From contig CM065694.1 of assembly GCA_017654935.2 (NCBI GenBank), forward strand, positions 8,948,719 through 9,012,718: a DNA stretch of 64,000 bases, given 5' to 3'. The stretch is from Phymorhynchus buccinoides (lineage: Eukaryota > Mollusca > Gastropoda > Neogastropoda > Raphitomidae). Numbering within the stretch: position 1 is the first letter of the stretch; the number at the start of each line of letters is the position of its first letter. The translations under genes were made by a program, and so were the position numbers. This document shows, piece after piece, positions 21,650 through 34,348 of the stretch. The notes under the pieces are model-generated. The model worked only from the letters and a program-made list of their open reading frames with translations, was not told the origin of the DNA and made no database searches.

Positions 21650-22990
21650 CATATTAATTCCTTCAAAAATCACCAAATTGAGGCCTTATAAGGGAGGGTC
21701 TTATAAGGGAGGTGATTTCATACATCTTTGGCTGCCCATCAACGATATATAGATAATATACGTCTCATAGTGCTTCAGTACTTCCACCAACGTATAATAC
21801 ATCGACCGCCAGTAGTGATATTGCCACGTCTTGAACAATCGTCGGGCAAGCCGTCTATGCGCAATATAGTAGGGTGCAACGAAGGGGTTAATACTACCGA
21901 AGAAGGGCAATGTCTCAGAGCGTAGGTGTTATAATGGGAGGGAGTCCTTATAATGGTGAGGTCTTATAAGGGAGGTTTTTTTTTTCCACTGTATAAAACT
22001 CCCTCCAATAATAAGACCGCTTCTCCCTCCCTATGTAAGACCTCAGTTGAAGGTCTTATAAGGGAGGTTCAACTGCAATGGGAGGTCTGTAAAGGAGGTT
22101 CCACGCAAAGGGAGGTCTTGTAAGGGAGGTTCCACTGCAATGGAGGAGAGCCTGATAAGGCGGTGCCACTGCAATGGGAGGTCTTGTATAAGGTAGTCAC
22201 TGCAATGGGAGGTCTTGTAAGGAGTTCCACTGCAATGTGAGTCTTATACGGCGGTTCCACGCAATGGAGGTCTTGTAAGGGAGGTTCCACTGCCAAGGGG
22301 AGGTCTTGTAAGGGAGGTTCCACTGCAAGGGAGGGTGGCTTAAAGGAGGTTCCACTGCAATGCGGAGGTCTTGTAAGGGAGGTTTCCACTGAATGGGAGG
22401 TCTTGTAAGGGAGGTCCACTGCAAGGAGGCTATAAGGGAGTTCCACTGCAATGGAGTTCTATAAGGGCGGGTTCACTGCAATGGGAGGTCTTATAAGGGG
22501 GTTCCACTGCAATGGAGGTCTTTGTAAGGGAGGTTCCAATGCAATGGGAGGTATTATAAGGGAGGTGCCTGTAATGGGAGGTCTTATAAGGGGGTTTTCA
22601 CGCAATGGAGGTCTTGTTGTAAGGGAGGTCCAGCACATGGGAGGTATTTATAAGGGAGGTTCCACTGTAATGGGGTTCTTTATAAGGGAGGTTTCACGCA
22701 AGGAGAGGTCTTATAAGGGAGGTTTCACTGCAATGGGAGGTATATAAGGGAGGGGTGCCACTGCATGAGGAGGTCTGATAAGGAGGCGTACACTGTAATG
22801 GGGTCTATAAGGAGGTGTCACTGCAATGGCAACAAGGTCTTATAAGGAGATTCACTGTAATGGGGGTCTATAGGGAGGTCACCGCAATGGGAGGTCTTAT
22901 CAAGGGAGGGTTCAACTGCAATGGGAGGTCTTATAAGGTGAGGTTTCACTGCAATGGGAGGTCTTGAAAGGATAGGGTCCTCCACTGTAA
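21650..22990. repeat. Tandem array of pogo-like terminal repeats (~34-bp unit)
   Basis: From 21650 to 21990 there is a noisy copy of the pogo-like element. From about 22060 to 22990 the unit is ggaggtcttgtaagggaggt plus tccactgcaatg repeated about 27 times with many one-base losses. The unit is essentially the element's terminus joined head to tail. Confidence 0.8.
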
Positions 22991-23271
22991 GTCCCTGTCG
23001 ACAGCTACAGTAATCTAAGGACTGTCACCACGTAAAGTCTTCGACTCACATATTACAACGCCAAAAAAACCATCAGGTATCTTACCAACGTCAGCCACCT
23101 GGAACAAACCTCCCAAAATATACAGAAACAACAGAACAGGACACCTCAGCAATGTTACAAGATAGCCAGTAATCTAGCAGTGCTGGAAATGTCAAGCACT
23201 CTGCTTCATTGTCGAGTTAGATAACAAAAACATGTAAAAAAAAAAAAAAAAGGTATAACATACAACTGTGT

Positions 23272-23495
23272 AGAGTGGACAGTGGTAAAACGGTTCGCAT
23301 CGTGTCAAGTAAACCCAAGTTTCGAAATCCAAGTACAGGGGATTTTTTTTTGGTCTCATTTGCACTAGGCCTTACGGTCTTGAATACGGAGTCTTTCGGA
23401 TGAGGACGATAAACCCGAGGGCCGTGTGTCCATGCACTTAGCACACGTTAAACAAGTAGGCAATGAGAAAGTGTCATTTGGTCAAAATTACTCCT
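23272..23495 (+). mobile_element. tRNA-derived SINE, family I
   Basis: Degraded head, then the family body ctttcggatgaggacgataa and catgcacttagcacacgtta, ending at the C-run. Same family at 43618-43870, 48000-48222, 57878-58160 and 61311-61770. Confidence 0.65.
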
Positions 23496-23631
23496 CCCCC
23501 CCCCCCTACCCCCCCCCCCCCCCCCCCCCCCCACCCCCCCCCCCCCCCCCCCCCCACCCCCCCCCCCCCTACCACCCCCCCCCCACCCACACCCCCCCCC
23601 CCCACCCACCCACCCCCCCCCCCCCCCCCGA
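23496..23631. repeat. Poly-C tract with scattered A and T
   Basis: About 135 bases of almost pure C. Proline-rich and glycine-rich frames through it are not genes. Such tracts are error-prone in long-read data. Confidence 0.95.
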
Positions 23632-25720
23632 TCCTTCCTAATTTCGCACAAAAAATCGAATACCAAAAAAAAAAAGGATGGTGCGCTTCTGACTGCGAAG
23701 CGCTCTCCAGGTGGGAGCAACGAATTTCACAGAGATGCCTCGGGACGAAAAAGTACCTAACGTATACATGAAAAAACCCAATACTACAGGCAAACATGCA
23801 CGGCAGAATGGACAATGGGTGTCCCACTCAAGGTGGTAAGATCTCACGCTCTAGAGCCAGAGAGGTAAGGGAGACAATTTAGATAGTATGTAGAGGCAAG
23901 GAGAGGAAATCAGCAGTGAATGTGCCACTGATTGTTCAGGGAACCAAGGTTAAGGCAGTCCGGTGGAAGGAGAGGGATGGGCTACGCCTTCATGATGCTG
24001 GTGCACTTGACACGGCGAACCCTAACAAGGCTATGGGACACCTTTTTACCACAAAAGTGTCAAACTTCAAAGCAACGCTTCAGAGCTTTCAGCGTCAAGG
24101 GTTCTAATGATGACCCCCGGGTACAAAAAAAAATGACGTTGTCAATTTCCGAAATCATGGGCCTTCTAAAAATAAGGGTGAATTCAGAACAATTAAACAG
24201 TAACGCACAAAATTTGTAAAAAAAAAGGTTTAATATAAAGCCATAATTTTGATTTTTTTGGGTGTTTAAATAAGATTCAATGCAAGAGAGATTACAAAAG
24301 TTTAATTTCAAGATTTGTCCGTAGTGCTCAGGAAATAACCATTCAATGGCAGCCCATTTTCAGAATTTAAAAAAATCCGTTTTCGAGATCCAAAAACGCT
24401 TCGCATTCAACGTATTCGTTGTCATTTCTCGGTAACAGTATCATGCATCAAGTCCCTCAAGGTTGGGAATACAGGCAGGACCAGCATTTCAGGTTTTAGG
24501 GCAAAAGAGGCGGTAGTTGGAAAAAACAGACAATTTTCTGACAATGAAATTTCTGCGAAACTGTTTTTACCCTCAAAAACGAACTTCCTAAAAAAAATGA
24601 AAAAAAATACTTGCTTCTGTCATATCTTTGTAACTCTGATTTTTGAAATGTTCCGGTTGATCAATAATCAACCCCACCTAAACCTTGTTTATGTATCCCT
24701 GCTATGTTCTATTTTTGTGGTTTTTTCTTTCTATCCTTTGTCTGATATTATAGATAAAAACCCTTGTATGCAAGCTGGTTTATGAGTAAACTAGTGGATC
24801 TTTTAGAGGAGATTTATTTTCAATTGGCTGCTGATTTGTTTATTTGATAATGCATGGAATTGTCGGTGAGTTAACTCATTGTGTTATTCAGTTCTAAGAA
24901 TACTGTATCGTTGTAACATGCATAATGGAAGAAAGAGAACCTTCTTGTAAAGGGAAAAAAAACGCCCCAAAACAACCAACAACACTCCTAAAAAAAGGGT
25001 TACAATGGAACATCGAAGTTTATGGAGTGCTCCGATGCATCTTATGAAAAACAAACATTGTCACCTTCACGCAATTGAATATCTTCATAAACCTGGAAAA
25101 AATTTCAAAAATGATACCTTATTATAAAAAAAAAGAAGTTGATTGACGGATTGTGGGTTTGTATTTTGTTTGTGGAGTCACCCTATATGCCAGAGTTTAG
25201 ACGTTTTTCAGATGCAGGATTTCATGGGTCATATGACCCCTAGTTGCACCAAAATGAGGGGAAATTTCTGCTCATTGGCCCATTTACCCCGACAATTATG
25301 AAACTCTGCTCTAAAAAATAGGGATACTTAATTTTCACTCCAGTCGTGTTTTTTTTTAACCATTTTACCAAAATCAGACTGTTATTATTAATGTTCTCAC
25401 TTTTAAGCTACAGAGAAACAGAATTTTGATCATTGCGTGAAAAGGTTAAACAAGACAGCTTCAAGTCATCAGTACATAAGAGATCAGAATGTTTTTCCAG
25501 CTTTCACGGTTAAAATCAAAAGGCTATTAAAATAATAAAAAAGAAAAAAAAATCATTGCATAAATAGTACACGTACATATAGTTCTATCCATTCCGGACA
25601 AAAGAAATGGTGCAAATATTTGAAGACTAAAGAAAAACATGCACACATACACGTGATTCAAATACAAATGGTTGCAAGGCTACAGTTGGGAAAAAAACAA
25701 TAACACATGCATAGAAAGAA
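23632..25720. other. No gene recognised
   Basis: AT-rich, non-repetitive. A frame at 23916-24107 (+) contains GHLFTTKVSNFKATLQSFQR but has no splice context or family I can name. Confidence 0.45.
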
Positions 25721-25724
25721 GATG

Positions 25725-25918
25725 GAGAGAGATGCGAGGGGGGAGAGAGAGGAGGGAGATGAAGAGAGAGAGAAGAGAGACAGAGAGAGATGGGGGTAGG
25801 GGAGAGAGGAGAGAGAGAGAGAGAGAGGGAGGAGGAGTGGAGAGAGGAGAGAGAGAGAGAGATGGGGGAGAGAGAAGAGAGAGAGAGAGAGACTGGAGAG
25901 AGAGAGGAGAGATGGGGG

Positions 25919-25956
<38 letters not shown>

Positions 25957-26085
25957 TGGGGGGGAGAGAGGAGAGAGAGAGGAGAGAGAGAGGAGAGAGA
26001 GGAAGAGATGAGAGAGAGAGAGCGAAGAGAGAGAGAGAGAGAGAGGAGAGAGAAAGAGAGAGGTAGAGGAGAGAGAGTCAACAGA
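25725..26085. repeat. (GA)n microsatellite
   Basis: About 360 bases of GAGA with GATGGGG interruptions. The Arg/Glu and Ser/Leu frames are artefacts. Confidence 0.95.
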
Positions 26086-27055
26086 CAGAGACCGAGGGAC
26101 AGAAAGAAAAACATGCATACACTGAAAATTTACATATGTTAAGTCAATATTTTCTACAAAGCTGTCCACCATTACCATAACAGGCTTTATGCCATAGTCC
26201 CGACCTATTGGTAATTTTTTTTTTTAAAGTTTACAGGGAAATAAAAAGATTAAGATTATTATAAGCCCCTGTGAAACTAAGGCCAGCAGGGGGTCACCGC
26301 ATTAAAAAATCTGATATGTACAAGAAATAAACCTGACAAAGATTAAATAATAAGGAATGAATGAAGAAAATGGAGTTTTAGTCATCTCGTCATAGAAACA
26401 TATGCGGACATTTGTAAATACAAAGATGGCTGGAACAATACTGGCGCAATGCACGGAGGCAATGGCCAACACCAGTAAAGTCCGATTTTTTAACATATAG
26501 ATATGTGCAGCGGTAACCACGCCTGGATAAACTCATAGGCGTATGGTCAGCACAATAGTAATGTGGATCTTAACACAACAAATACTAATGGCAGTTAACA
26601 AACCATTTTGTAAGTGACATAATGAACACAAAAGAATCGCTTACCGTATCACAGCTAAAGGTGCATCATAGTTACAAATATATATCCATTTGTCTGAAAG
26701 TGGACAGAGCTAAAACATCATGCCATTTTTTTTTAGCAGCATGGAATTCCAAAAGTATGGAGAAATTGTGGTACTGGGGTGGGGAGTGGGGGTTGGTGAA
26801 TCGGTTAACGTGTGGTGGGTGTGGTGTGTGTGTGCCGCACGTGTGTGTGTGTGTGTGTGTTTGTGTCTGTATGTGCGTGTATGTGTGGGTGGGGTGTTGT
26901 ATGTGATGCCTATTTGCATATGCTTAGGTGAGCGATTATTTCGTTTTGTTGTTGAATTTGTTGCTTTTAAGTTTGGTTTGTGTTAAGCGCATAGGCTCCA
27001 CATTGGTGGAGGAATACGTATACAAATGATTCATATTATGATTATTAGTATTCTG
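26086..27055. repeat. Mostly unique sequence with a repeat D fragment and a (GT)n tract
   Basis: About 26350-26475 is an inverted, diverged copy of repeat D (60168-60386): it shares acaaagatgg and the ggcaat segments. (GT)n lies at 26838-26905. No gene is seen. Confidence 0.5.
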
Positions 27056-27059
27056 GTAA

Positions 27060-27490
27060 GCATTAAAAATACCTCCCTTATAAAACCCCTCCCTTACAAG
27101 GAACCTACTTCCTGAGACATTGCCCCTCTTTTAAGCATTAAAATTACTTCCCTTTACAAACCTCCCTCCCACATAAGACCTACTTCCTCTGAGACATTGC
27201 CCTTCTTTTGTAAGCATTAAAATTACCTCCCTTTATTACAACTCCCTCCCACTTAAGACATACTTCACTGAGACATTGCCCTTCTTCGTAAGCATTAAAA
27301 TTACTTTTCCCCTATAAGACTCCCTCCCATTTAAGACCTACTTCTCTGGGACATTGCCATTTCTTTGTATTAAAATTACCTCCCTTATTATAATACCCCT
27401 CCCACCAAGGACCTTCTTCTCTTGAGACATTGCCCTTCTTTGTAAGGTCTTATAAGGGAGGCTCCACTATTATAGGGAGGTCCCACTGTA
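27060..27490. mobile_element. pogo-like element, degenerate copy with ~5 internal units
   Basis: Units with cctgagacattgccc and acataagacctacttcct end at ggaggctccactat and ggaggtcccactgta. Confidence 0.65.
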
Positions 27491-27519
27491 TGATGAATTT
27501 TGTACTGTTTGTTTGCCAG

Positions 27520-27875
27520 ACTTCACACATTTTCCTTCCCCATGGGGTCTTCCCGTGCATGTCCCCCACATTCTGGAATTTCTGTGCTTGTAATAACTTT
27601 CTCTTATCTCTCTCTCTCTATGACTCTGCCTTTTCCCCTCAAAACTTTGTGTCATCTACTATCTTTCAGACTTCTTTGTTTGGCATTAAATTCTCCTCCC
27701 TTATAAAAACCCAAAAAATCTTCAAAAGACCTTAACTTTTCTGAGACTTTGAGGCTCCTCCGAATATCAGACTGTGTCGGCTGTTATAAGCGGGGATACC
27801 ACTCAAAAAACTGAAAACTCGGACCCACGTACCCATTATGGCCTATGGCCTGGGAACGCAGAAGAAGAATAAGAT
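27520..27875 (+). repeat. Dispersed repeat family C copy
   Basis: Contains tctgtgcttgtaataacttt, gactctgccttttcccc, and ggcctgggaacgcagaagaa at the end. Confidence 0.65.
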
Positions 27876-27989
27876 CATAATAGTTTTGACAGACCTGCAA
27901 CCCAATTGATCCATCCTTTTTTTCTAAGCATTAACGTATACTCCATTATCTTTTCTTTCTGATTTATGGGCTAATTTTGTGGGCACAGA

Positions 27990-28575
27990 GCCGTTCATAG
28001 TAAGCACTAAAATGACTCCCATTGATAAGGTTGGGTTACTTATAAGACCTACTTCTGTGATATATTGCCCCTCTTTGTAAGCATTAAAATTAACTTCCTA
28101 ATACACAACCCCTCCCACTTTTTTCTTACTTCTCCGAGACATTGTCCTTTTTTGCACTGAAAGAAATCAGGTTACCTCCCTAGTAAGACTTTTTCCCACT
28201 GCGTGCCTACTTTTTCTGAAACATTGACCTTCTTTGAATATTTTTTAAAATTACCTCCCATTACAGCTCCCTCCCACTCAAGACCCACCACATCCATGAT
28301 GCTGAAAATCATGGGTTTCTCATGTTTCTCTCTCTCGCTGGTAAGAAATCTTAATTTGACCAGGTTTGACTCCCATATAAAAATGCCCCCAAATTGAAAA
28401 CGAACAGAGAGCAGCCTCATTTTGAACTTGGGGAATTTGTATGTGGGTCACACCTACCCTTGAAACAAAAACAAGGGGGACTTAATGTCGTGGTGGGTCA
28501 GTAGTGGGTCTGTTTAAAACCTTAATTTTGGCTCAAAGATTATTCAAGGTCTTATAAGGGAGGCTACATTGTATA
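27990..28575. mobile_element. pogo-like element, highly degenerate copy
   Basis: Recognisable by repeated attgcccctctttgtaagca and tccctcccactcaagaccca motifs and an end reading aggtcttataagggaggcta. An unrelated segment interrupts it at about 28290-28530. Confidence 0.5.
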
Positions 28576-29185
28576 GAAAAAAAAAGTAAATTATAGTCCA
28601 TAGAATTTGGTAAATCTCCTGATAACACCTCTCAAAAGTTGCTTAATGTATCCACATCTCCTTCTACCACACTACACACCCTCTGCCATACCCTTAAGCT
28701 GGAATTCCATATGCGATATTTTCGCTGGCTTAAATCACCCGCGACTTTCAACAGCGACGAAAAAAGTTGCTTGCAATTCTATCGATGCTCAAATCACTGC
28801 AGATTTTCGATGGCTAACAGTTAAAACATCGCTGAGAAAAAAAAGACTGCGCCTACGGAATTTCAAGTGATTTTCACCACTGTACCACAAGTTTCGCCAT
28901 GGTTTTTGGAAGCCATGATGGCTGGAAAAAATGGCGTGATGTTTTAGCTCCGTCCACTTTCAGACGATTTTACACGGCGACACAAAAAGTGTTCACTTCA
29001 CCAGGCGATAAAATTGCGAGCGATTTTCAACTGACTGCTCGCGATTATCGTGCCTATGGGTGTACAGAATGACTTCATAGTTGGTGGCGATAAAATGCAA
29101 TCGCAGGCGATTATCGCTTTCGATTTTCCGCCTTTTGATCATTTCACACTCAAGCCATATTTCAGCAAAACCTTTCCATTCCATC
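28576..29185. other. No gene recognised; possible inverted-repeat element
   Basis: Multiple gcgattttc / gaaaatcgc-type motifs (ggcgataaaattgcgagcga, caggcgattatcgctttcga) suggest a palindromic MITE about 28690-29140, but the termini cannot be defined by eye. Confidence 0.35.
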
Positions 29186-29189
29186 CTAC

Positions 29190-29508
29190 ATTTGCATTCA
29201 CTGAAAGGCAGGAGAACTAGAGGAGATCTGATTGAAACGCATAAGATATTTAATGGTCATGTCGATCTATCATGGGATAAATTATTTTAGTGCACCACAA
29301 TACAATTTGACTAGAAAACCTTATGGCAAGGTCTTTATTAAACGTTTCAACACTAATTATGAAAAAAAATTGCTTCAGCAATAGAGTTGTTAACTTCTGG
29401 AATGATTTACCTAACGAAATAAAATGTGCACCCAATACTAACTTATTCAAAAATCGTCTCGATAAATCTCCATTTTATTTAATGTTATTTAGATGCTTTG
29501 ACGAGTAA
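29190..29508 (+). mobile_element. LINE reverse transcriptase C-terminal fragment
   Basis: LKGRRTRGDLIETHKIFNGH occurs in one frame, and after frameshifts CFSNRVVNFWNDLPNEIKC and NLFKNRLDK. The order R-R-x-R-G-D-L-I-E-T..FSNRV..W..LP..FK..LD is that of jockey/CR1-like ORF2 tails. Frame breaks show it is dead. Confidence 0.85.
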
Positions 29509-29599
29509 TCGTAGGAACATTTTGACCGTTTAAAACCTTGACCAGTAATTGATATAACACTGATTATAAAGATGGAACTATCTAAAAAGCTTAACGGCT

Positions 29600-29847
29600 T
29601 GTGTTTTGTCCCTATCTACTATTAATACTACATTAAATTTACCTGGGTAGAGAAAAAACTCCATCTGCAGTATTCAGGGGCTTCTTCTGTGAAATATATA
29701 AAATAAGGTCTATCCTTACTTCCCTAAACTAAGGACAATATTGTCTTTGGACCTAATAGACCCCAATTTGAGTCAGCCTTTTAGTGACATAGGTGTTAAA
29801 TCACTGTGTGTGCTAAAATGATATACTTTGGCGGTGAAAGGGTTAAC
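29600..29847. mobile_element. piggyBac-like MITE, second family (left end eroded)
   Basis: Shares cctgggtagag and the tatccttacttcccta segment with 38487-38734 and ends TTTGGCGGTGAAAGGGTTAA. Confidence 0.65.
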
Positions 29848-30537
29848 ATCGCGCATATGGATTTCCAGCTTTATCCATCCCCAATTCTGGCACCATCCCT
29901 CATGTTCAGTGTTAAGAATCACAAGAGAATGGAAAGATGTTAAAAGATGCTTGGCTTTAAGACCACCTCCTGCCATGACTCCATCGATCCTGTGACCTTG
30001 ACCTTTAAAAACAACACTGTTCAAGGGACACTCGGAAAAAATTGCGTTTTTTTTTGGGGGGAAAGGTGTTCAAGAGTTTCGAATAAGGCAGGGGAGAAGC
30101 CAAGGGTTTGGAGGTAGAGAGTGTAGGGGTGGGATGAGGACGGGTGGTGGGGGTGGGCGGGGGAGAGGCGTTACAGTAACTTTCTTTCCCCATGCACTAC
30201 AAATGCAGTTTGGATCGTAATGGGTAACAAACCGAAATTGAACTCTTAGAAGGCAAGGGTCACCCATGACTGTCAAAACATCAACACAGACAAAAATTGT
30301 TCCAACCAATGATTTTCGCTTCATTTTTTTCTTTTTTTTTTTTTCAATTTCTTCTTCTTCTCTTTTTTTCCTCCTCTTCTTCCTCAATCCTCCTCCTTTC
30401 TTCTTCTTTTTGCCTACGGTGGACAATGTTTTAAGTAGCAAACAGAAACAAAAATCTATCGACATATATCTTTAAAGCCATCATTGTTAGGATTTTATCT
30501 GTTATTGATATATATACTTGCTGAAATTATTTTGGAT

Positions 30538-31620
30538 TAACTCATTCAAGTCATATTATATGTCCGGACTTGTCTAAGCCAAAACCACCCTCAAGTTATG
30601 ACATCATTCAATGACATCAAACACAGGGCACAGGGCATGCAGTGAAGGGGGTGCACACCCCCCCTGAAAAAAAAAAAAAGAAGGCTTTAGTGGCTTAGGC
30701 AATGAGTATGACTGGAGAAACTTAGCATTTTGGAGCGACCGTTTTATCTGGTTGAAACCAATCGTTTTCTGAGAGTGGCTCTACATAAAGTCTAGTTTGT
30801 CATATTAAGTCTTTTCTACCTGTTCCCTATCTAAGTCTAAAGATGAAGTACCATGCCATAATATGCTTACACTTCACATTTTGATAATGTCCGGGGCTCG
30901 CAATAGTGCACAACTGGAGTGATTTGTGAGTTTTTACAATTTTATAAATTCAAAATCGTTGCAATGCGAATGAGTACAAGTTTTTTGTTTGTTTTTTAAA
31001 AGGGGTTCTCCTTTGCATTCATTTCCAAGATTAATGTTTTAAAGATACATGTACTGCAAAAATAAATTCTCAAAAACTAGGCATGTGTATGCTTTTCTTT
31101 TTACCCCCTTTTTTCAACACTTGTGATTTCTGAGTTTTGGGAATAAGATTTGTAAATTTAAAAAATTGTAAAAAAAAAAAAAAGCATGAGTTGTTACTAT
31201 TGCGAGCCCCGGACATTATCAAAGAAAAAGTGTAGCATATATGGCATGGTATCATCTTAACTTCAACAGAAGAAAAGATTAATTTGACAAACTAGTTTAA
31301 TAAGCCAGGTCAGAAAACGATTGTCAACCAGATAAAAACGGTCGCTCCAAAATGCTAAGTTTCTCCAGTCATACTCATTGCCTAGCCACTGCTGCTCAGG
31401 TTCACCCCCTTCACTGCATGCCCTGTGCCCTGTGTTTGATGTCATTTGATGATGTCATAACTCCTGGAAGGTAGATGGTTTTTGGGCTTAGACAAGTCAG
31501 GAAAGATATAATTATCTCTAGACCTTCTTTTTTCAGACTGAGTCTAACGGGTCTCTTTTAAAATTTATAAGAAAATCAATAATTTCTCAGTTTTTCCTCT
31601 GGCAGTGAAAGGGTTAATAT
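30538..31620. mobile_element. Large foldback element, ~1 kb
   Basis: Left arm 30538-30935 and right arm about 31180-31610 are inverted copies. Paired blocks include gcaatgagtatgactggaga (30698), gggcacagggcatgcagtga (30627) and gataatgtccggggctcgca (30881), each found complemented on the right. The left end is TTAACTCATTCAAGTC, the end of TTAA MITE family P3. No coding capacity; a poly-A run sits at 30667-30679. Confidence 0.75.
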
Positions 31621-31714
31621 CTCAATTGAGTCATCTATCAATCATCATCCACACAATCAAATCCTTCCGCATACATAAATGTGATATGTGACGTCATCAT
31701 TGAGGATGAATCGC

Positions 31715-32101
31715 CTAATTCAGTAATTGTACGCAGAAAAAATACAAAACTGTCAGCTTGACGAATTCACTTCAAGTAAATCTGTGTGCACACTATTATT
31801 TGGTTAGTTCTAAACTCGCTTCCCTCCTGGTCAGACCATATTTATGCATCTTACTTTGCGTTTGTAGTGGTGAAACTGATTTCTATAAAAATAAAAAGTC
31901 TTTCCATAAAAAGTCTGAACTGCCATTTCCCCTATTTCTTCTACCTGAAGTAAAAAAAACCTGTATTATTCCTCTTTGATTTCTCTTTTTGTTTATGCCT
32001 GTTTTGTTTGTGTGTATGGCTGGAGGAAGATTTGTCGAGATTTTTGAATAATAATGCAATTTTGCAGCTTTGACGTAATGGCTGCGATGCGATTGAGTTA
32101 A
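31715..32101. mobile_element. TTAA MITE family P3 copy
   Basis: Shares tctgtgtgcacac, ctaaactcgcttccct and ttgcgtttgtagtgg with 40800-41183 and 42788-43312; right end gatgcgattgagttaa. Confidence 0.6.
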
Positions 32102-33765
32102 GGCACCGTCTATGTAGTGCTGTCCCTTGAGTCTGACAACCTTATTACATTGATCTGAGCTCATCAACAGCAGTAGACGAGAAAATGTTTTAAAATGATG
32201 CAGGGTATAAAGAGTGTTAATTTTCCGTATGTTACTCGTGATCATCTTCAATTAAGTATATCTATGAGTTGAGAAACATATATGAACACATTTTAGTTCC
32301 ATGTTAGAGTCGATACGCTGACTTATAATCGATGCTACGAGGTCCAAAACGTTATTTTTGTTGTCACCGTAAATACATATAAACCAGATTACAGATCCAT
32401 GAATATGGTTTGATGAGAACATTAGGCTTAAAATTATATTTTTTTTTTAAACGAAAATTAAGAGAAATGAGAAAGTGTTACATGTTTCAGAGAGAAAAAA
32501 AATTACCCGCAGGGTTGAATCAATTTGCAAGGAATTGCGACCATTGTCAGAATCTTCCCTTCCCTGATGACATGAGCAAGGAAAACAAACAGAGCTGATA
32601 CAATGATTTCCATTCCAAACAGAAGGACAGTAAATGAAGAGAAACAGTAAGACATAGGCACAAACTAGGGGTACAATTCACAGCTGTTCCGGGAGGAACG
32701 TTTTAGTTTCAGGACTTTTTTCAAGCCAACTTCACACGAGATCCTTTTCATAAACAACAGTCAAGAATAATGTTAGGCCTATAGTATGTAAGAAAATTAG
32801 TTATATTCAGGATCCCGTGTCAGATTTTCACTCATGAGCATTTTTATTTATGTTTGCGATAAAAAAAAGTGTATTATTTAAGAACATTTTCTACTAAATA
32901 AGTTGCATGGTACTGTTCAACAAAAAATATTTTTTACCATAAATCTGATGGAAGAAATATATTAAAAATACTACGAAAGAACATACAGCCAAAATATTGT
33001 TTTAAAAAAGAAATGCTTGATTGTAGTTTTATCTAAGATTTCTAGATTCAGTCATTTTAACTAAACAGCTCAAATTTGTGTGCAACGGAACAGCTGTGAC
33101 CAAACAAAATTCAAATTACAACTGATAAAAAATGTACACCGGAATGACTCAATCGCTTGTCGTAAATTAGGTTATTGAACAAAAAAAAAACAGAACCCAG
33201 TACTGTCCAAAAGGGACATTAAGGTTATGACTGTCCCCACTTCAAGAACTCTCTTAGACAGAAGACAGAATGAGAATTAGACACGATGCACGCAATTAGG
33301 AAACGCATCACAAGAAACGTATCCATCCATTTAGACGCGTTTTCATACACAGCACAGCACATGCCAAAAGTACCGAGACACTCATGGTGAGAATTGCAGA
33401 AGACTAGGGAGGGGGGGGGGGGAAATGAAATATTAAAAAAAGAAAGAAAAACAAACACAATCCAAAGGCACGCAAACACAAAAAGTCTGTACTCACTTTT
33501 CCACCTGATTTCTTTCAGTGCAAAAAATGCAGACGAACAAGAAGAAAGAAAAAACCCAGAACAAAATAAATCGAAACAACTAAAACGTTAACAAACAGCG
33601 CACTATATCACAACACAAAAGTAACCCAACACATCAATGATCACAGTGAACTATGAACGCTCTGTGCCCACAAAATTGCCCATAAATCAGAAAGAAAAAA
33701 AATGGATATACGTTTGTAAGAAAAAAAGGATGGATCAACTGGGTTGGGTTGTCAAAACTATTATG
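32102..33765. other. No gene recognised
   Basis: AT-rich intron or intergenic sequence. G-run at 33411-33421. No supportable exon on either strand. Confidence 0.45.
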
Positions 33766-33769
33766 ATGC

Positions 33770-34100
33770 TTCTTCTTCTTCTGCGTTCCCAGGCCATAAG
33801 GCCACAATGGGTACGTATGTGTCCGTTTTCCAGTTTTCACTGGTCTCCTCACTAGCGTACAGCCGACACATTCCGATTTCGGAGGAGCTCAAAGGAGAAA
33901 AAAATATTTGGAAGATTTTTTTTTTGGGGGGGGAAAAAAAGACAGGAGAATGGGCCAAAAAAAGTCTGAAAGATAGTAGATGACACAAAGCAAAGGGGAA
34001 AAGGCAGAGTCAAAGAGAGAGTGAGAGATTAGAGGAAGTTATTACAAGCACAGAACTTCCAGAATGTGGGGAACTATTTGCACGGGAAGACCCCATGTGG
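33770..34100 (-). repeat. Dispersed repeat family C, inverted copy
   Basis: Starts cttcttcttcttctgcgttc and contains tcggaggagctcaaaggaga and gaagttattacaagcacaga. Confidence 0.65.
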
Positions 34101-34151
34101 GAAAATTGTGATGTAATGTTGTGGCAAACAAACAAACAAAATTCACTTATA

Positions 34152-34348
34152 CAGTGGAACCTCCCTTATAAGAACCCCTCCCTTATAAGACCTTAAAAAA
34201 ATGATCCAAAATGAAGTCTTATAAGGGAGGGGTCTTATAAGGGGGGTAATTTTAATACTTACAAAGAAGGGCAATTGTCTCAGAGAAGTTGGTCTTATAT
34301 GGGAGGGAGTCTTATAATGGGAGGTCTTATAAGGGAGGTCCCACTGTA
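34152..34348. mobile_element. Short pogo-like MITE
   Basis: CAGTGGAACCTCCCTTATAA at the left, AAGGGAGGTCCCACTG at the right, TA on each side; one internal unit. It is close to the basic structure of the family before amplification. Confidence 0.8.

Noticed and set aside
23426..23827. Proline-rich or glycine-rich protein
   Set aside because: It is a poly-C tract read in frame; no flanking exon signals.
25627..26178. Arg/Glu-rich (+) or Ser/Leu-rich (-) proteins of up to 183 residues
   Set aside because: (GA)n microsatellite translated in all frames.
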